Assembly: GCF_016598615.1 (NCBI RefSeq) | Contig: NZ_CP066831.1 | Coordinates: 10,478,001-10,542,000 of the forward strand | Direction: 5' to 3' | DNA: 64,000 bases | Origin: Streptomyces liliifuscus | GTDB taxonomy: Bacteria; Actinomycetota; Actinomycetes; Streptomycetales; Streptomycetaceae | Shown here: positions 27,634 through 36,795 of the stretch, one piece after another | Position numbering within the stretch: position 1 is the stretch's first letter | Layout of the letters: every line of letters starts with the position of its first letter | Translations under genes and position numbers: made by a program | The notes under the pieces: model-generated | Told to the model about the DNA's origin: nothing | Databases searched by the model: none | Seen by the model: the letters and a program-made list of their open reading frames with translations, nothing else

Positions 27634-28997
27634 CAGCCGGTGCACGCGATCGCGCCGCCCGGGCCGTTGGTGCCGCAGGCTCGCATGACGAGGCCGGCGT
27701 CGTTCCACTGGGTGGTGTACGCGTCGTTGCCCGAGGTGATGGTGGTGAAGCCGAGCATCGGGGACCAGGTCGCGCCCCCGTCGGCGCTGCGGTCGACCCA
27801 GATCTCGTCGCCGGGCGCGCCGCCGATGATGCGGCCCCAGGCGCACTGGGTGGTGCCGTTGTAGCGCAGCTCCACGGTGCGGCCGAAGACGGTGGTCGAC
27901 TTGGCCGTCCAGGCGCCCGTGGAGTTGGGCTCCGTACCGTCGCCGCAGGACGTGTTGTTCTCCGCGCCTGCCAACGTGCCGCCGATCTCCGGGTAGTCAC
28001 CGCAGGACGGCACATCCTTGAGCAGGGCAGGACCTTGTACGAACAGGTTGCTGATCCAGCTGTGGTAGTCCGGCAGGAACGACCAGACGTTGTTCACCAT
28101 GCCGTCGACCGTGGCCCGCTCGCCCACCCGCTGGCACAGCACCCGCGCCTGTACGGAGATGCCGTTGCCGTTGGTGAAGTTGATGCGGCTGCTCGTGTTG
28201 GAGTCCTGCCGCAGATTGGGCTGGCCCCAGGTCTTGTGGTACGAGCCGCGGCCGTCCCAGGACCAGACCATCGGCGTGACGTCGGCGTGCGGGCGGAACG
28301 CGCCCTGGTAGCGCTCCCAGCGGGCGCTGATGTTGTTGACCTGGATCTGCGCGCCCGACTGCGGTGCCTCGACCATCCTGCCGTTGCCGAGATAGATCGC
28401 GACGTGCGTCGGGCCGAATCCCGTGGGGCCGAAGTACATGATGTCGCCGGGCAGCAGGACGCCCGACCCCTGCGACTTCAGGAACTTGGTGTGCGCGTAC
28501 CCGGGCGCCGCGAAGGTCGCCTGTGTCGTGCGCTCGGTGATGAGGTCCCGGCCGGTCGCCTTGTACCAGGCCCAGCGCACCAGACCGATGCAGTCGAAGC
28601 TCCACAGCTCCGGGTCCGCGTACGACGCCGGGTCCGTCCGGTCGATCTGGCCCTGACTCGGACCGGGCATGCCCTGTGCATGACCGCCACCCCAGGCATA
28701 TTGCTTGCCGACGTACCGGCACGCGACCTCGACGGCCGCCTCCGCCGCCGCGCTCGCACCGGACTGGAGCGGCGCGCACCCCGGGGCGGCAGCCGCCGGA
28801 GCCGCCGACACGGCCGGCAGGCCGAGACTCACCACTGTCACGAGCGCGGCCACGAGGAGCCGTACCCGGCGACCCCATGACCGCTGTCCCCACCCGGTTC
28901 TCCCGGACCCCGTTTCTCCGGACCCGGCACTTCCGGACCCGACTCTTGCGGTTCCTGCTCCAGCGGTTCCTCGGATTCTGCGAACTCTGCTGATCAC
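27627..28997 (-). CDS. Secreted NlpC/P60 cell-wall hydrolase with C-terminal DUF2690-like domain
   Basis: A 456-residue exported peptidase, likely cleaving peptide cross-links of peptidoglycan. A Gly/Ser/Arg-rich leader is followed by a signal helix (LLVAALVTVVSLGLPAVSAA). The NlpC/P60 domain has catalytic Cys136 in SFDCIGLVRWAW and His198 in GPTHVAIYLGNG. The C-terminal part (TEPNSTGAWTAKSTTVFGR, VELRYNGTTQCAWGRIIGG, ending CTGWF) resembles DUF2690. GTG 28997 is preferred because GGGGGAG lies 8 bases upstream; GTG 29006 is in frame but has no spacing. The leader ahead of the signal helix is unusually long. Confidence 0.88.
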   Translation of the reverse strand: MISRVRRIRGTAGAGTARVGSGSAGSGETGSGRTGWGQRSWGRRVRLLVAALVTVVSLGLPAVSAAPAAAAPGCAPLQSGASAAAEAAVEVACRYVGKQYAWGGGHAQGMPGPSQGQIDRTDPASYADPELWSFDCIGLVRWAWYKATGRDLITERTTQATFAAPGYAHTKFLKSQGSGVLLPGDIMYFGPTGFGPTHVAIYLGNGRMVEAPQSGAQIQVNNISARWERYQGAFRPHADVTPMVWSWDGRGSYHKTWGQPNLRQDSNTSSRINFTNGNGISVQARVLCQRVGERATVDGMVNNVWSFLPDYHSWISNLFVQGPALLKDVPSCGDYPEIGGTLAGAENNTSCGDGTEPNSTGAWTAKSTTVFGRTVELRYNGTTQCAWGRIIGGAPGDEIWVDRSADGGATWSPMLGFTTITSGNDAYTTQWNDAGLVMRACGTNGPGGAIACTGWF

Positions 28998-29140
28998 GGC
29001 ACGCACTCCCCCTGGTGTCGGTGGTCTCCCGCGAACGTACGGACTCCACCCGCCTGCCGGTCCCTGTCATCTGTCAGGATGCGAGCCCTCGCAGCGGTGG
29101 CCCGTCAGCGACCGGGTCGGTCGCGGGAGTGGCGTACCCC

Positions 29141-29169
29141 TTGACTTCACAAGACCCCCGCGCCAGATT
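29141..29169 (+). promoter_or_regulatory. Possible promoter for the KstD-like gene
   Basis: TTGACT (29141-29146), a 17-base spacer and CAGATT (29164-29169) resemble a HrdB-type promoter about 95 bases before the flavoprotein start. The rest of the 264-bp divergent gap shows no other clear element. Confidence 0.35.
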
Positions 29170-29261
29170 CCTGACTCCGCATCAGAACCGGGACGCCACA
29201 GGCCAGTTGCCTCCCGGGGCACAGCACGTCCTCATCTTCCTTCGCACTGCTGGAGTGCTGC

Positions 29262-31094
29262 ATGTCGACAAACGCGGATCCTGCGAGACGTACCGAAGCC
29301 CCCTCACGGCCCGGCCCTTCACAGCCCGGACCCTTACAGCCCGGCCCGTCGCGGCGCCTGGTGCTCGGCGCGGCGACCGCGGGCGGCCTTGCCCTCGCGG
29401 CCGGCCTCCCGAGCGCCGCCGACGCGGCCGAACTGCCCCTGCTCGGCACGTACGACGTCGTCGTGATCGGGTCCGGAGCCGCCGGGATGACCGCCGCGCT
29501 GACGGCCGCGAAACAAGGACTGAGCTGCGTCGTCGTGGAGAAGGCGGCCACCTTCGGCGGTTCGGCCGCGCGCTCCGGCGCGGGAATCTGGATCCCGAAC
29601 AATCCGGTGATCCTCGCCGCCGGTGTTCCCGACACCCCGGCGAAGGCGGCCGCCTATCTGGCCGCGGTGGTCGGTCCGGACGTCTCCGCGGAACGGCGGC
29701 AGGCCTTCCTCGAGCAGGGCCCCGCGATGATCTCCTTCGTACTGGCCAACAGCCCGCTGCGGTTCCGCTGGATGGAGGGGTACAGCGACTACTACCCGGA
29801 GCTGCCCGGCGGACTGCCCGGCGGCCGTTCCATCGAACCCGCCCAGCTCGACGGGAACATCCTCGGCGCCGAACTCGCCCGGCTGAACCCGCCGTATCTG
29901 ACGGTCCCCAGCGGCATGGTCGTGTTCAGCGCCGACTACAAGTGGCTCGCGCTCTCCGCGGTCAGCCTGAGGGGCGCCGCCGTCGCCACCGAATGCCTGG
30001 CCCGCGGCACCAGGGCGGCCCTTCTCGGCCAGAAGCCCCTCACCATGGGCCAGTCACTGGCGGCCGGTCTGCGCGCGGGACTGCTCGCGGCCCAGGTGCC
30101 GGTCTGGCTGAACACCCCGCTCACCGACCTGTACACGGAGAACGGAGTCACCGCGGGAGCGGTCGTCACCAAGAACGGCACCCCGGGCCTGATCAGGGCC
30201 CGGCGCGGAGTGATCGTCGGCTCCGGCGGCTTCGAGCACAACGCGGCCATGCGCGCCCAGTACCAGCAACAGCCCATCGGCACCGAGTGGACCGTGGGGG
30301 CCAAGGAGAACACCGGCGACGGAATCCAGGCGGGCCGCCGGGCCGGTGCCGCGCTCGACCTGATGGACGACGCCTGGTGGGGCCCGGCTATCCCGCTGCC
30401 CGACGAGCCCTACTTCTGCCTGGCCGAACGCACCCTTCCCGGCGGGCTCCTCGTCAACGCCGCCGGAGCCCGGTTCGTCAACGAGGCGGCCCCCTACAGC
30501 GATGTCGTGCACACCATGTACGAACGCAACGAGACCGACCCCGACATCCCGGCCTGGCTGATCGTCGACCAGAACTACCGCAACCGCTACCTCTTCAGGG
30601 ACATCGCACCGACGTTCACGTTCCCCGACTCCTGGTACGAGTCCGGCGCCGCCCACAAGGCCTGGACCCTCGACGCCCTCGCCGCGCGGATCGGCGTGCC
30701 CGCGGCCGCCCTGCGGGCCACGGTCAACCGCTTCAACGGCCTGGCCCGCAACGGCACGGACACCGACTTCCACCGCGGCGACAGCGCCTACGACCACTAC
30801 TACACCGACCCCGCGATCCTCCCGAACTCCTGCCTGGCACCGCTGTGGCTGGCCCCCTACTACGCCTTCAAGATCGTCCCAGGCGACCTGGGCACCAAGG
30901 GCGGTCTGCGCACGGACGCCCGGGCACGCGTACTGCGCCCGGACGGATCCGTCATCCCCCGCCTGTACGCCGCCGGAAACGCCAGCGCGGCGGTCATGGG
31001 CCACAGCTATGCCGGCGCGGGCTCGACGATCGGACCGGCGATGACCTTCGGCTACATCGCGGCACGGGACATCGCGGCAGGTGCCACGGCCTGA
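29262..31094 (+). CDS. KstD-like FAD-dependent oxidoreductase with Tat signal
   Basis: A 610-residue flavoprotein of the fumarate reductase/3-ketosteroid-delta1-dehydrogenase family. The FAD dinucleotide motif is VVVIGSGAAGMTAAL (residues 67-80). The C-terminal MGHSYAGAGSTIGPAMTFGY matches the KstD active-site and FAD-closing region. A Tat-like leader precedes it (SRRLVLGAATAGGLALAAG from residue 30), after a Pro/Gly/Ser-rich start. KstD enzymes are normally cytoplasmic, so export would be unusual. The substrate could be a steroid or another cyclic ketone; no other steroid gene is nearby. The ATG at 29262 has GGAG upstream. Confidence 0.85.
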   Translation: MSTNADPARRTEAPSRPGPSQPGPLQPGPSRRLVLGAATAGGLALAAGLPSAADAAELPLLGTYDVVVIGSGAAGMTAALTAAKQGLSCVVVEKAATFGGSAARSGAGIWIPNNPVILAAGVPDTPAKAAAYLAAVVGPDVSAERRQAFLEQGPAMISFVLANSPLRFRWMEGYSDYYPELPGGLPGGRSIEPAQLDGNILGAELARLNPPYLTVPSGMVVFSADYKWLALSAVSLRGAAVATECLARGTRAALLGQKPLTMGQSLAAGLRAGLLAAQVPVWLNTPLTDLYTENGVTAGAVVTKNGTPGLIRARRGVIVGSGGFEHNAAMRAQYQQQPIGTEWTVGAKENTGDGIQAGRRAGAALDLMDDAWWGPAIPLPDEPYFCLAERTLPGGLLVNAAGARFVNEAAPYSDVVHTMYERNETDPDIPAWLIVDQNYRNRYLFRDIAPTFTFPDSWYESGAAHKAWTLDALAARIGVPAAALRATVNRFNGLARNGTDTDFHRGDSAYDHYYTDPAILPNSCLAPLWLAPYYAFKIVPGDLGTKGGLRTDARARVLRPDGSVIPRLYAAGNASAAVMGHSYAGAGSTIGPAMTFGYIAARDIAAGATA

Positions 31095-31148
31095 ACCACG
31101 GGACACGACCCACGGGACAGTCGCGTCACCGCGCCCCGTGCGAGCCCC

Positions 31149-31164
31149 GGCGGGCGAGCCCGCC
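31149..31164. terminator. Short hairpin between convergent genes
   Basis: GGCGGG (31149-31154) and CCCGCC (31159-31164) form a 6-bp GC stem with loop CGAG between the KstD-like gene and the leftward binding-protein gene. It is short, so it is only a candidate terminator. Confidence 0.4.
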
Positions 31165-31182
31165 CGGACGGACCCGGTCGGC

Positions 31183-32517
31183 TCACCCGCCGGAGCTCGC
31201 ACAGATGACTTCCGGCGGCCGGAACGAGCGGCCGTCGGCGGACTCCTCGTCCACCTGGACGCGTACGGTCTCCAACTGCCGCAGCAGCGAGTCGAGATGC
31301 CGCTTCGAGGGATCCCGGAAGAACTCCAGGACCGCACGGTGGAAGGCATCGCGGAGCTCGGGCGGCATCACGTCCGACGCGTCGAAACAGAGCGTACGGG
31401 CGCGTGAGTTGAGCAGGTCGTCGATCTCCTGCTCGATGGGGTTCGCGGGCACGGCGGGCGGCAGACCCGCCGTGTTCGGGAACAACGGGCGCACGCCGGG
31501 GTCCGCCTCCGACTGCCAGCGTTTGCGCCCGGCCGGGCTCGACAGCCGCTCCACCAGCTCCTGGGCCGCCGGGTCGTCGCTGAACACGGCAGCCATGTCG
31601 CCCGCGACCTCGTACGTGTCGCGGTACTCGGCCCGCCCGCCCAGGAACCGCGCCGACGGCTCCACACGGACGTCCTCGCTCGCGTACAGGTACCGGATGA
31701 AGGCACTCTGATGCTCGTACGTGCAGTCGAAGCCGGGGGAGTCCAGCAGGCCCCGGGGCCCGCCGGGCCCGGGAACTCCCTCGTACGACGTGGTCAGGGA
31801 CCGCTCGATCGACTCCGGCGAGCGGTCGCCGAGCAGCTCCGCCCAGGTCGTCCAGGCCTGCCGGACCGCCGGATCGAGCCAGCTGAGCCTGCTGGTGGCC
31901 CACTCCTCGTAGACGGCCGGGCCCGCCTGGTGGAGCAGGATGTCCTCGATCCAGTCGGTGCCCGGCCAGCCCGAGGTGGCCTGCGATGCGAGCCCCACGC
32001 ACCATGCCGGATCGTCGCTGGACGTGCCCTCCTTGCTCCACACCAGGCTCTTCAGGTCGACCTTCAGCGGCACCCAGTACGTACGGCGCCTGCCGTCCAC
32101 CAGGAGCGTCGGCGCCCACGGCGGGTACGCGCGCTCGGCGGTCTCCTCGACCAGGGGCTTCAGCTCGTCGCGGCGCGCGTACTCGGTGAGTTCGCCGATG
32201 CTGTTGAGGATCGCCACGTCCGGCGGCGCGTCCGCCTCCAGCTGCGAGACGAGCGTCTCGCGCAGCGAGCGGGTGCCTTCGTACGTGTACGTCCTGCCGG
32301 TCCCGTCGTCGAGCCGGTTCAGCGCCGCCTCGAAGGCCTTGCCCTCCTCGCCGGTCCACGGGCCCAGCACGACGAGCGGGTCGGGGGTGTCCGACGTACA
32401 GCCGGGGACGAGCGTGAGCAGACAGACCGCGAGGAGGGCGCGCAGGACACGGCCGGCGGCACGGTTCAGGGGTCGGCTCCCGCGTCGGTTCACGGGCCGG
32501 TTCACGGGCCGGTTCAC
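31183..32517 (-). CDS. Lipoprotein solute-binding protein of the PknG-type operon
   Basis: A 444-residue lipoprotein. The signal ends in LLTLVPGC with lipidated Cys40, so the mature protein sits on the outer face of the membrane. PLVVLGPWTGEEGKAFEAAL, APPDVAILNSIGELTEYARR and YWVPLKVDLKSLVWSK resemble family-1 (sugar/oligosaccharide) ABC binding proteins, not the amino-acid family-3 proteins such as GlnH. No permease is nearby. Position as third gene after kinase and membrane protein suggests it senses a ligand rather than feeding a transporter (inference). The GTG overlaps the previous stop (GTGA); the first 12 codons include three repeats of Val-Asn-Arg with alternative GTG starts at 32505 and 32493. 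Confidence 0.85.
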   Translation of the reverse strand: MNRPVNRPVNRRGSRPLNRAAGRVLRALLAVCLLTLVPGCTSDTPDPLVVLGPWTGEEGKAFEAALNRLDDGTGRTYTYEGTRSLRETLVSQLEADAPPDVAILNSIGELTEYARRDELKPLVEETAERAYPPWAPTLLVDGRRRTYWVPLKVDLKSLVWSKEGTSSDDPAWCVGLASQATSGWPGTDWIEDILLHQAGPAVYEEWATSRLSWLDPAVRQAWTTWAELLGDRSPESIERSLTTSYEGVPGPGGPRGLLDSPGFDCTYEHQSAFIRYLYASEDVRVEPSARFLGGRAEYRDTYEVAGDMAAVFSDDPAAQELVERLSSPAGRKRWQSEADPGVRPLFPNTAGLPPAVPANPIEQEIDDLLNSRARTLCFDASDVMPPELRDAFHRAVLEFFRDPSKRHLDSLLRQLETVRVQVDEESADGRSFRPPEVICASSGG

Positions 32518-33728
32518 GACACGGCTCCCGGGCGGGCGACCACCAGATACTCGCGCCGGTACGCATGCAGAGCGCCGCCGGCGACGACCGCGCCGACCAG
32601 GCCCGCGGGGAACACGAAGGGCGCGACCCCGTCCAGGAAGGCGAGCCGCCCGTCCGAGAGTCCGTCGTCGATCCGCGCCTCCAGCACCTCGATGGACCGT
32701 GGGTCCGGGCCGTCGAAGGGGCGCTCCTCCGCGATCGTCTCTGTCCGGGGCGAGGTCCGTTTCGCGAGCGCGTCCGCCACGGGGACTGTCTCCTTCTGCG
32801 CGTGCCGCGCGAGCAGCGCGTCGGTCGTCAGGAGTGGTACGGCGAGCAGCGGCAGGGCGGCGACCGCCAGCGGAATGCTGAGCCGTATCCGGAAACGGCG
32901 CCGCAGGAACGACACCGTGCGCCAGAGACCTGCGGCGAGCAGCACGAGGGCGAGTCCGCAGACCACGGCGGCGACGAGCACGGTCCGGCTCCAGGCGACC
33001 CGGTCCGCGAGCCGCTCGCGCAACTGTCGTTCCAGCCCGGCGACCCGGTCCACGATCGAGGTCGCGGCGGAGCCGACCGTGGGACTGCACGGCGGATAGC
33101 GGTCCTGCCGGTCCGCCACCGCGACCGGCGTCGAACAGAGCATGCTGCGCGCGTACGTGAGCTCCGCGTCCCGCAGCACGGGGTCGGCCACATGGTTCTG
33201 CGCCCGGCCGATCCAGCCCGTGTAGTCCACCACCAGCGCGGACACCACGCGCAGTTCCTGTTCCTCGGCCACGGTCAGGGCCCCGCTGCGCGTGACCTGG
33301 TTGAGGCTCTGCGTGGCCCGCGCCACCCGCGTCCGGTATCGCTCGCTGAGCCCGCTGAGCTCGGCGGCCCGTCCCTCGGCGAGGTTCTCCTCGGCCTCGC
33401 CCTGCGCGATGAACAGTGACGCCTTGGCGTTCGCGAGACCGACCAGCGCGGGCGCCAGCCGGTCCCGCACATACGCGGAGTCGTCCCGCACACCCGAGTA
33501 GGCCCACCCGAGCGTCCCGAACGCCACCACGGCGAGCAGCGGCAGCGCGACGAGCCGCTCCCGCAGATACGCGCGGTTGCGACGGCCCGTCGCCGACGGC
33601 CACACGTAGAGCCAGACCCGGCGGGCGAGTTCGGCCGCGACGAGACGTGCCGCCCGCGCGGCACGCAGGACCCGTGCGGGCGGCGCGGCCTCGTCCTCCG
33701 CGGGCTGCGGGCGCGCGGCTCCATTCAC
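32514..33728 (-). CDS. Four-helix membrane sensor protein (GlnX-like)
   Basis: A 404-residue membrane protein with helices at about residues 59-79, 248-269, 283-302 and 366-387. The 168-residue outside loop between helices 1 and 2 is mostly helical and contains Cys198 and Cys214, a likely disulfide. A 60-residue outside loop lies between helices 3 and 4. This is the topology reported for mycobacterial GlnX, which links the binding protein GlnH to PknG. GTG 33728 is preferred because it forms a GTGA overlap with the kinase stop, like its neighbour; an upstream ATG at 33848 would overlap the kinase by 124 bases. Sequence similarity to GlnX itself was not tested. Confidence 0.8.
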   Translation of the reverse strand: MNGAARPQPAEDEAAPPARVLRAARAARLVAAELARRVWLYVWPSATGRRNRAYLRERLVALPLLAVVAFGTLGWAYSGVRDDSAYVRDRLAPALVGLANAKASLFIAQGEAEENLAEGRAAELSGLSERYRTRVARATQSLNQVTRSGALTVAEEQELRVVSALVVDYTGWIGRAQNHVADPVLRDAELTYARSMLCSTPVAVADRQDRYPPCSPTVGSAATSIVDRVAGLERQLRERLADRVAWSRTVLVAAVVCGLALVLLAAGLWRTVSFLRRRFRIRLSIPLAVAALPLLAVPLLTTDALLARHAQKETVPVADALAKRTSPRTETIAEERPFDGPDPRSIEVLEARIDDGLSDGRLAFLDGVAPFVFPAGLVGAVVAGGALHAYRREYLVVARPGAVS

Positions 33729-36061
33729 TCGCGGGCCGTCCGGGTGTTCTTCCCCGGTACCGAGGCCGAGGGTGGTGCCGGTGGGGGTGGCGATGTCGGC
33801 GTACGCGCGATCGTCCGGAGCCAGGTCGTGACTCTCTTTCCGAGCCATGGGCTGTCCCTGTGGTGTCGGAAGGCGAGCGGGCGGACCTCGTAGGCACGGT
33901 CCAGCAGCGTTTCGGCGACGGCCGCGTCCTCGGGCGAGGCGGAACGGGCGGCCTGGTGGGCGAGGGTGAGATAAAGGCGGGAGAGGGCCTTGCGCAGACC
34001 GGGCCCGTCGGACGGGAGGCCGAGCCGTTCGTCGGCGCCCGCCGCCAGCGCGGCCAGCCCCGCCGCGTCGACGGCACCCCGGGCGAGCGCGCCCTGCACG
34101 GCCTCCCACACCTCCGCCGTCATACGGACCCGGGCCTGCTCGTCCGTCAGCCCGTGCGCGTGGAAGAGCCGGGCCAGCCGCTCCAGCACCTCGCGGAGCC
34201 GCTCGGTCACCTCGTCCGGGCGCTCGGCGATCCGCACATGCTCGACACCGACACGAACGGCGGCCGTACGCGCGGCGGTTCGGTGCCGGGAATGCTGCGG
34301 CACCACGTCCAGGGCCCGCACGGCGTCGTCCCACGCCCGCTCACCACCCAGCGCCAGGCGCGCCCGTACCGCGCCGAACGCCGCACTGCCCAGCGACGGG
34401 TTGCGCAGTCGCACGGCCTCGTAGAACGTCAGCGCCTCCTGCCACCGGCCGAGCCGCTCGGCGCAGTAGCCGAGCGCGAGTTTCGGCGCGTACTCGCCGG
34501 GGATCGCCGCGAACACCTCGTCGAAGTGCCGCCTGGCCGCGGCCACTTGGTCCCGGCCGAGCGCGAGCAGCCCGCGGTGCCAGTCGAGCCGCCAGTCGTG
34601 ATGAGCGCGCTCGGCCCCTATCAGCGTCTCGGCGGACCGCAGTTCGCTCTCCGCGGCCGCCGTCCCGCCCCCGGCACCGCGCAACCGCAGCCGGCAGCGC
34701 AGCAGATGCACCTCCGGCGAGTCGCGCCAGTCCCCGGTGTGCTGCAGCAACGCCTCCGGCGCGGCGTCGGCCAGCCTGCTCAACTGCGCGTGGTGGTAGT
34801 CGTGCCGGTCGGGCCGCGGTACGGGCAGCCGCTGCGCGGCCTCGGAGGGCGACGGTGGCGCGTACGGGGCGGGAGCGTTCGGAGTGGCCCACCGGGCGAG
34901 GGGCGGCGCGGAACCCAGCGCCGCGTCCAGCGCGTACGACGACTGGAGGAAGAGCGGCGACGGTTCGAAGGTCTCGAGGCCGGTCCGCAGCGACCGTAAC
35001 TCCCGGAAGACTCCCCGCAGTTGCTCCTCCATCTCCCGTGCGGTGGCGAACCGCTCGGCCCGCTCGCTCCGGGTCGCGCGGTGCAGCACCCGGGCGAGCG
35101 ACACCAGGCCGAGCCCCACCGGAGGGGGAGCCGTCATCGGACGCGTCCGCGCGGTCTCGGGTTCGCCGCCCGGTGCGCCGAGCCCGCCGATCACGTCCAG
35201 GTGGCCGAGTTCCGCCAGGTCGTCCGGCGATCCGCCGAGGCCGCTCAGCCGCCGCAGCGTCTCGCCCAGGCTGAAAAGGTCGTCCTGGCCGGTGGATTCA
35301 CCGCTGCGGCCGACGGTCGGGGCGCGGTATCCCTCCGTGGTGTGGCCGGGCAGACCGGCCATGCGGACGCTTCCCACGTCGATGATCTTCGTGGTGGTGC
35401 CGTCGTGCATGACGTTGTCCGGTTTGAGGTCGCCGTAGACCTTGCCGGGCCAGTCGCCGTGCAGATACCCGAGCGCGGCCAGGAGCCGTATCCCGTAGGC
35501 GAGTACGAACTCGTGGAAGCGGCCGTCGCCGAATTCCCCCGGGTTCACCTGCGCTCGCGCCCGCACCTCCTCCAGGGTGAGCCCGTCCACGTACTGGAGG
35601 ACGAGGAAGTCCCCGATCTCGGGATGGTGCCCGTAGTTGAAGACGCGGATGATGTCGTCGTGGCTGAGGTCGACCAGCGCTCGCCGTTCCTGGGCCAGGG
35701 CCTCCGCCGCGGCTGCCGCCTGCTCGCCGCGCAGCACCTTGATCGCCACCTCGCGGTTGTCGACCTTGGTGTCGAGCGCGAGGTACACCTCGCCCATACC
35801 GCCGTAGCCGAGCGGGCGGATCATCCGGTACTGCCCCGCCAGCATGTGCGGCGCCGGCAATGGCAGTCCCTCCGGGTCGCTCCCGCGGGAAGCGGCGCGC
35901 TCCAGCAGGGTGATCGAGGGCAGCAGGACGGGGTCGGGACTCTCCTCGGGCAACTCGACGCGCGCGGCCCGCAGGATCACCGGTTGCTGTGGCGCGATGA
36001 AGAACGGCTCGCTGGATTCCGGCAGTTCACCGGTCGCACCTCTGCCCGCAGCCCCGTCCAT
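33725..36061 (-). CDS. PknG-like serine/threonine protein kinase with TPR domain
   Basis: A 778-residue soluble kinase. The kinase core has the Gly loop PLGYGGMGEVYLA, Lys108 in VAIKVL, catalytic Asp211 in YGDLKPDN and Asp228 in IIDVGSVR. Gly-Asp in place of the HRD arginine, and DVG in place of DFG, match PknG (NDLKPEN, DLG) rather than PknB-type kinases. A helical, TPR-like region follows (about 390-740, including RHFDEVFAAIPGEYAPKLAL). PknG of mycobacteria has an N-terminal rubredoxin with two CxxC pairs; here the first 75 residues contain no cysteine. The ATG at 36061 has GAGGA upstream. It probably signals from the binding and membrane proteins downstream to central metabolism. Confidence 0.88.
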   Translation of the reverse strand: MDGAAGRGATGELPESSEPFFIAPQQPVILRAARVELPEESPDPVLLPSITLLERAASRGSDPEGLPLPAPHMLAGQYRMIRPLGYGGMGEVYLALDTKVDNREVAIKVLRGEQAAAAAEALAQERRALVDLSHDDIIRVFNYGHHPEIGDFLVLQYVDGLTLEEVRARAQVNPGEFGDGRFHEFVLAYGIRLLAALGYLHGDWPGKVYGDLKPDNVMHDGTTTKIIDVGSVRMAGLPGHTTEGYRAPTVGRSGESTGQDDLFSLGETLRRLSGLGGSPDDLAELGHLDVIGGLGAPGGEPETARTRPMTAPPPVGLGLVSLARVLHRATRSERAERFATAREMEEQLRGVFRELRSLRTGLETFEPSPLFLQSSYALDAALGSAPPLARWATPNAPAPYAPPSPSEAAQRLPVPRPDRHDYHHAQLSRLADAAPEALLQHTGDWRDSPEVHLLRCRLRLRGAGGGTAAAESELRSAETLIGAERAHHDWRLDWHRGLLALGRDQVAAARRHFDEVFAAIPGEYAPKLALGYCAERLGRWQEALTFYEAVRLRNPSLGSAAFGAVRARLALGGERAWDDAVRALDVVPQHSRHRTAARTAAVRVGVEHVRIAERPDEVTERLREVLERLARLFHAHGLTDEQARVRMTAEVWEAVQGALARGAVDAAGLAALAAGADERLGLPSDGPGLRKALSRLYLTLAHQAARSASPEDAAVAETLLDRAYEVRPLAFRHHRDSPWLGKRVTTWLRTIARTPTSPPPPAPPSASVPGKNTRTARE

Positions 36062-36261
36062 GCGTCCTCAGAATAGACGCGGCGACCCTGAATGGCCCCG
36101 GGCCGAGGCGAAGATGATGTGCGGAAGTGACCTGAGGAGGCATCCCACCGTCTCGGGTCGTGTCGGGACCCTCTCAGGTCGTCCCGGGTCGGGGATTCCG
36201 TGCGCGATCCAGGGCCGGCTGCCCCGTACGAGTCCGCCGGGGCCCACGCCGGCCCGTCGGA

Positions 36262-36627
36262 TCAGCCCTCCTTGGCCTTCGCGTACTCCGTTGCCATGCC
36301 TCCGGCGAAGTCGTACACCACCGCGGGTACGTCCCCCACGACCCAGGCGTCGTGACCGGGTGGGCAGACGAAGACGTCGCCGGGGCCGACCTCGGCCTCC
36401 CCGCCGTCGTCCATACGGATCCGCATACGGCCCTCGACGACATAACCGTTGTGATGGACCTGGCAGCTCTCGGTGCCCGCGATCGGAGCCACGGACTCGG
36501 ACCAGCGCCAGCCCGGTTCGAACGTCGCCACGGCGAAGTCGAGCCCGGTGAGGTGGACCGCTTCGAGGTGGCCACGGGGGAAATCGCGCCGCTCGTCCGG
36601 CTTTTCGACCGCCTTGACCTCGATCAT
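36262..36627 (-). CDS. Cupin domain protein
   Basis: A 121-residue single-domain cupin. The beta-barrel motifs are GTESCQVHHNGYVVEGRMRI, then EAEVGPGDVFVCPPGHDAWVVG. Histidines in VHHNGY, a Glu and the HDAW histidine could bind a metal. The substrate is unknown; proteins like this are common in streptomycetes. The ATG at 36627 has GGAAGGAG 5 bases upstream, so the longer frame is rejected. It is followed on the same strand, after 200 bases without a visible gene, by the PknG-like kinase. Confidence 0.88.
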   Translation of the reverse strand: MIEVKAVEKPDERRDFPRGHLEAVHLTGLDFAVATFEPGWRWSESVAPIAGTESCQVHHNGYVVEGRMRIRMDDGGEAEVGPGDVFVCPPGHDAWVVGDVPAVVYDFAGGMATEYAKAKEG

Positions 36628-36795
36628 GACGGCTCCTTCCCATCTGGCCTTGCCCAGCATTGGCGGGCGGTCGGTCACCGCCTCGCGACGACCCGGCCGA
36701 ACCCCTCGTCTCCATCGTCTGCCCGTCCGCCCCGCTCCGCCATTCGGGGGAACGGGGGCCCGGCAGAAGGCAGCAGCGGGGAGACGGAAGCCCCT

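Noticed and set aside
33725..33848. ATG at 33848 as start of the GlnX-like protein
   Set aside because: It would overlap the kinase gene by 124 bases; the GTG at 33728 gives the 4-base overlap seen at the next junction.
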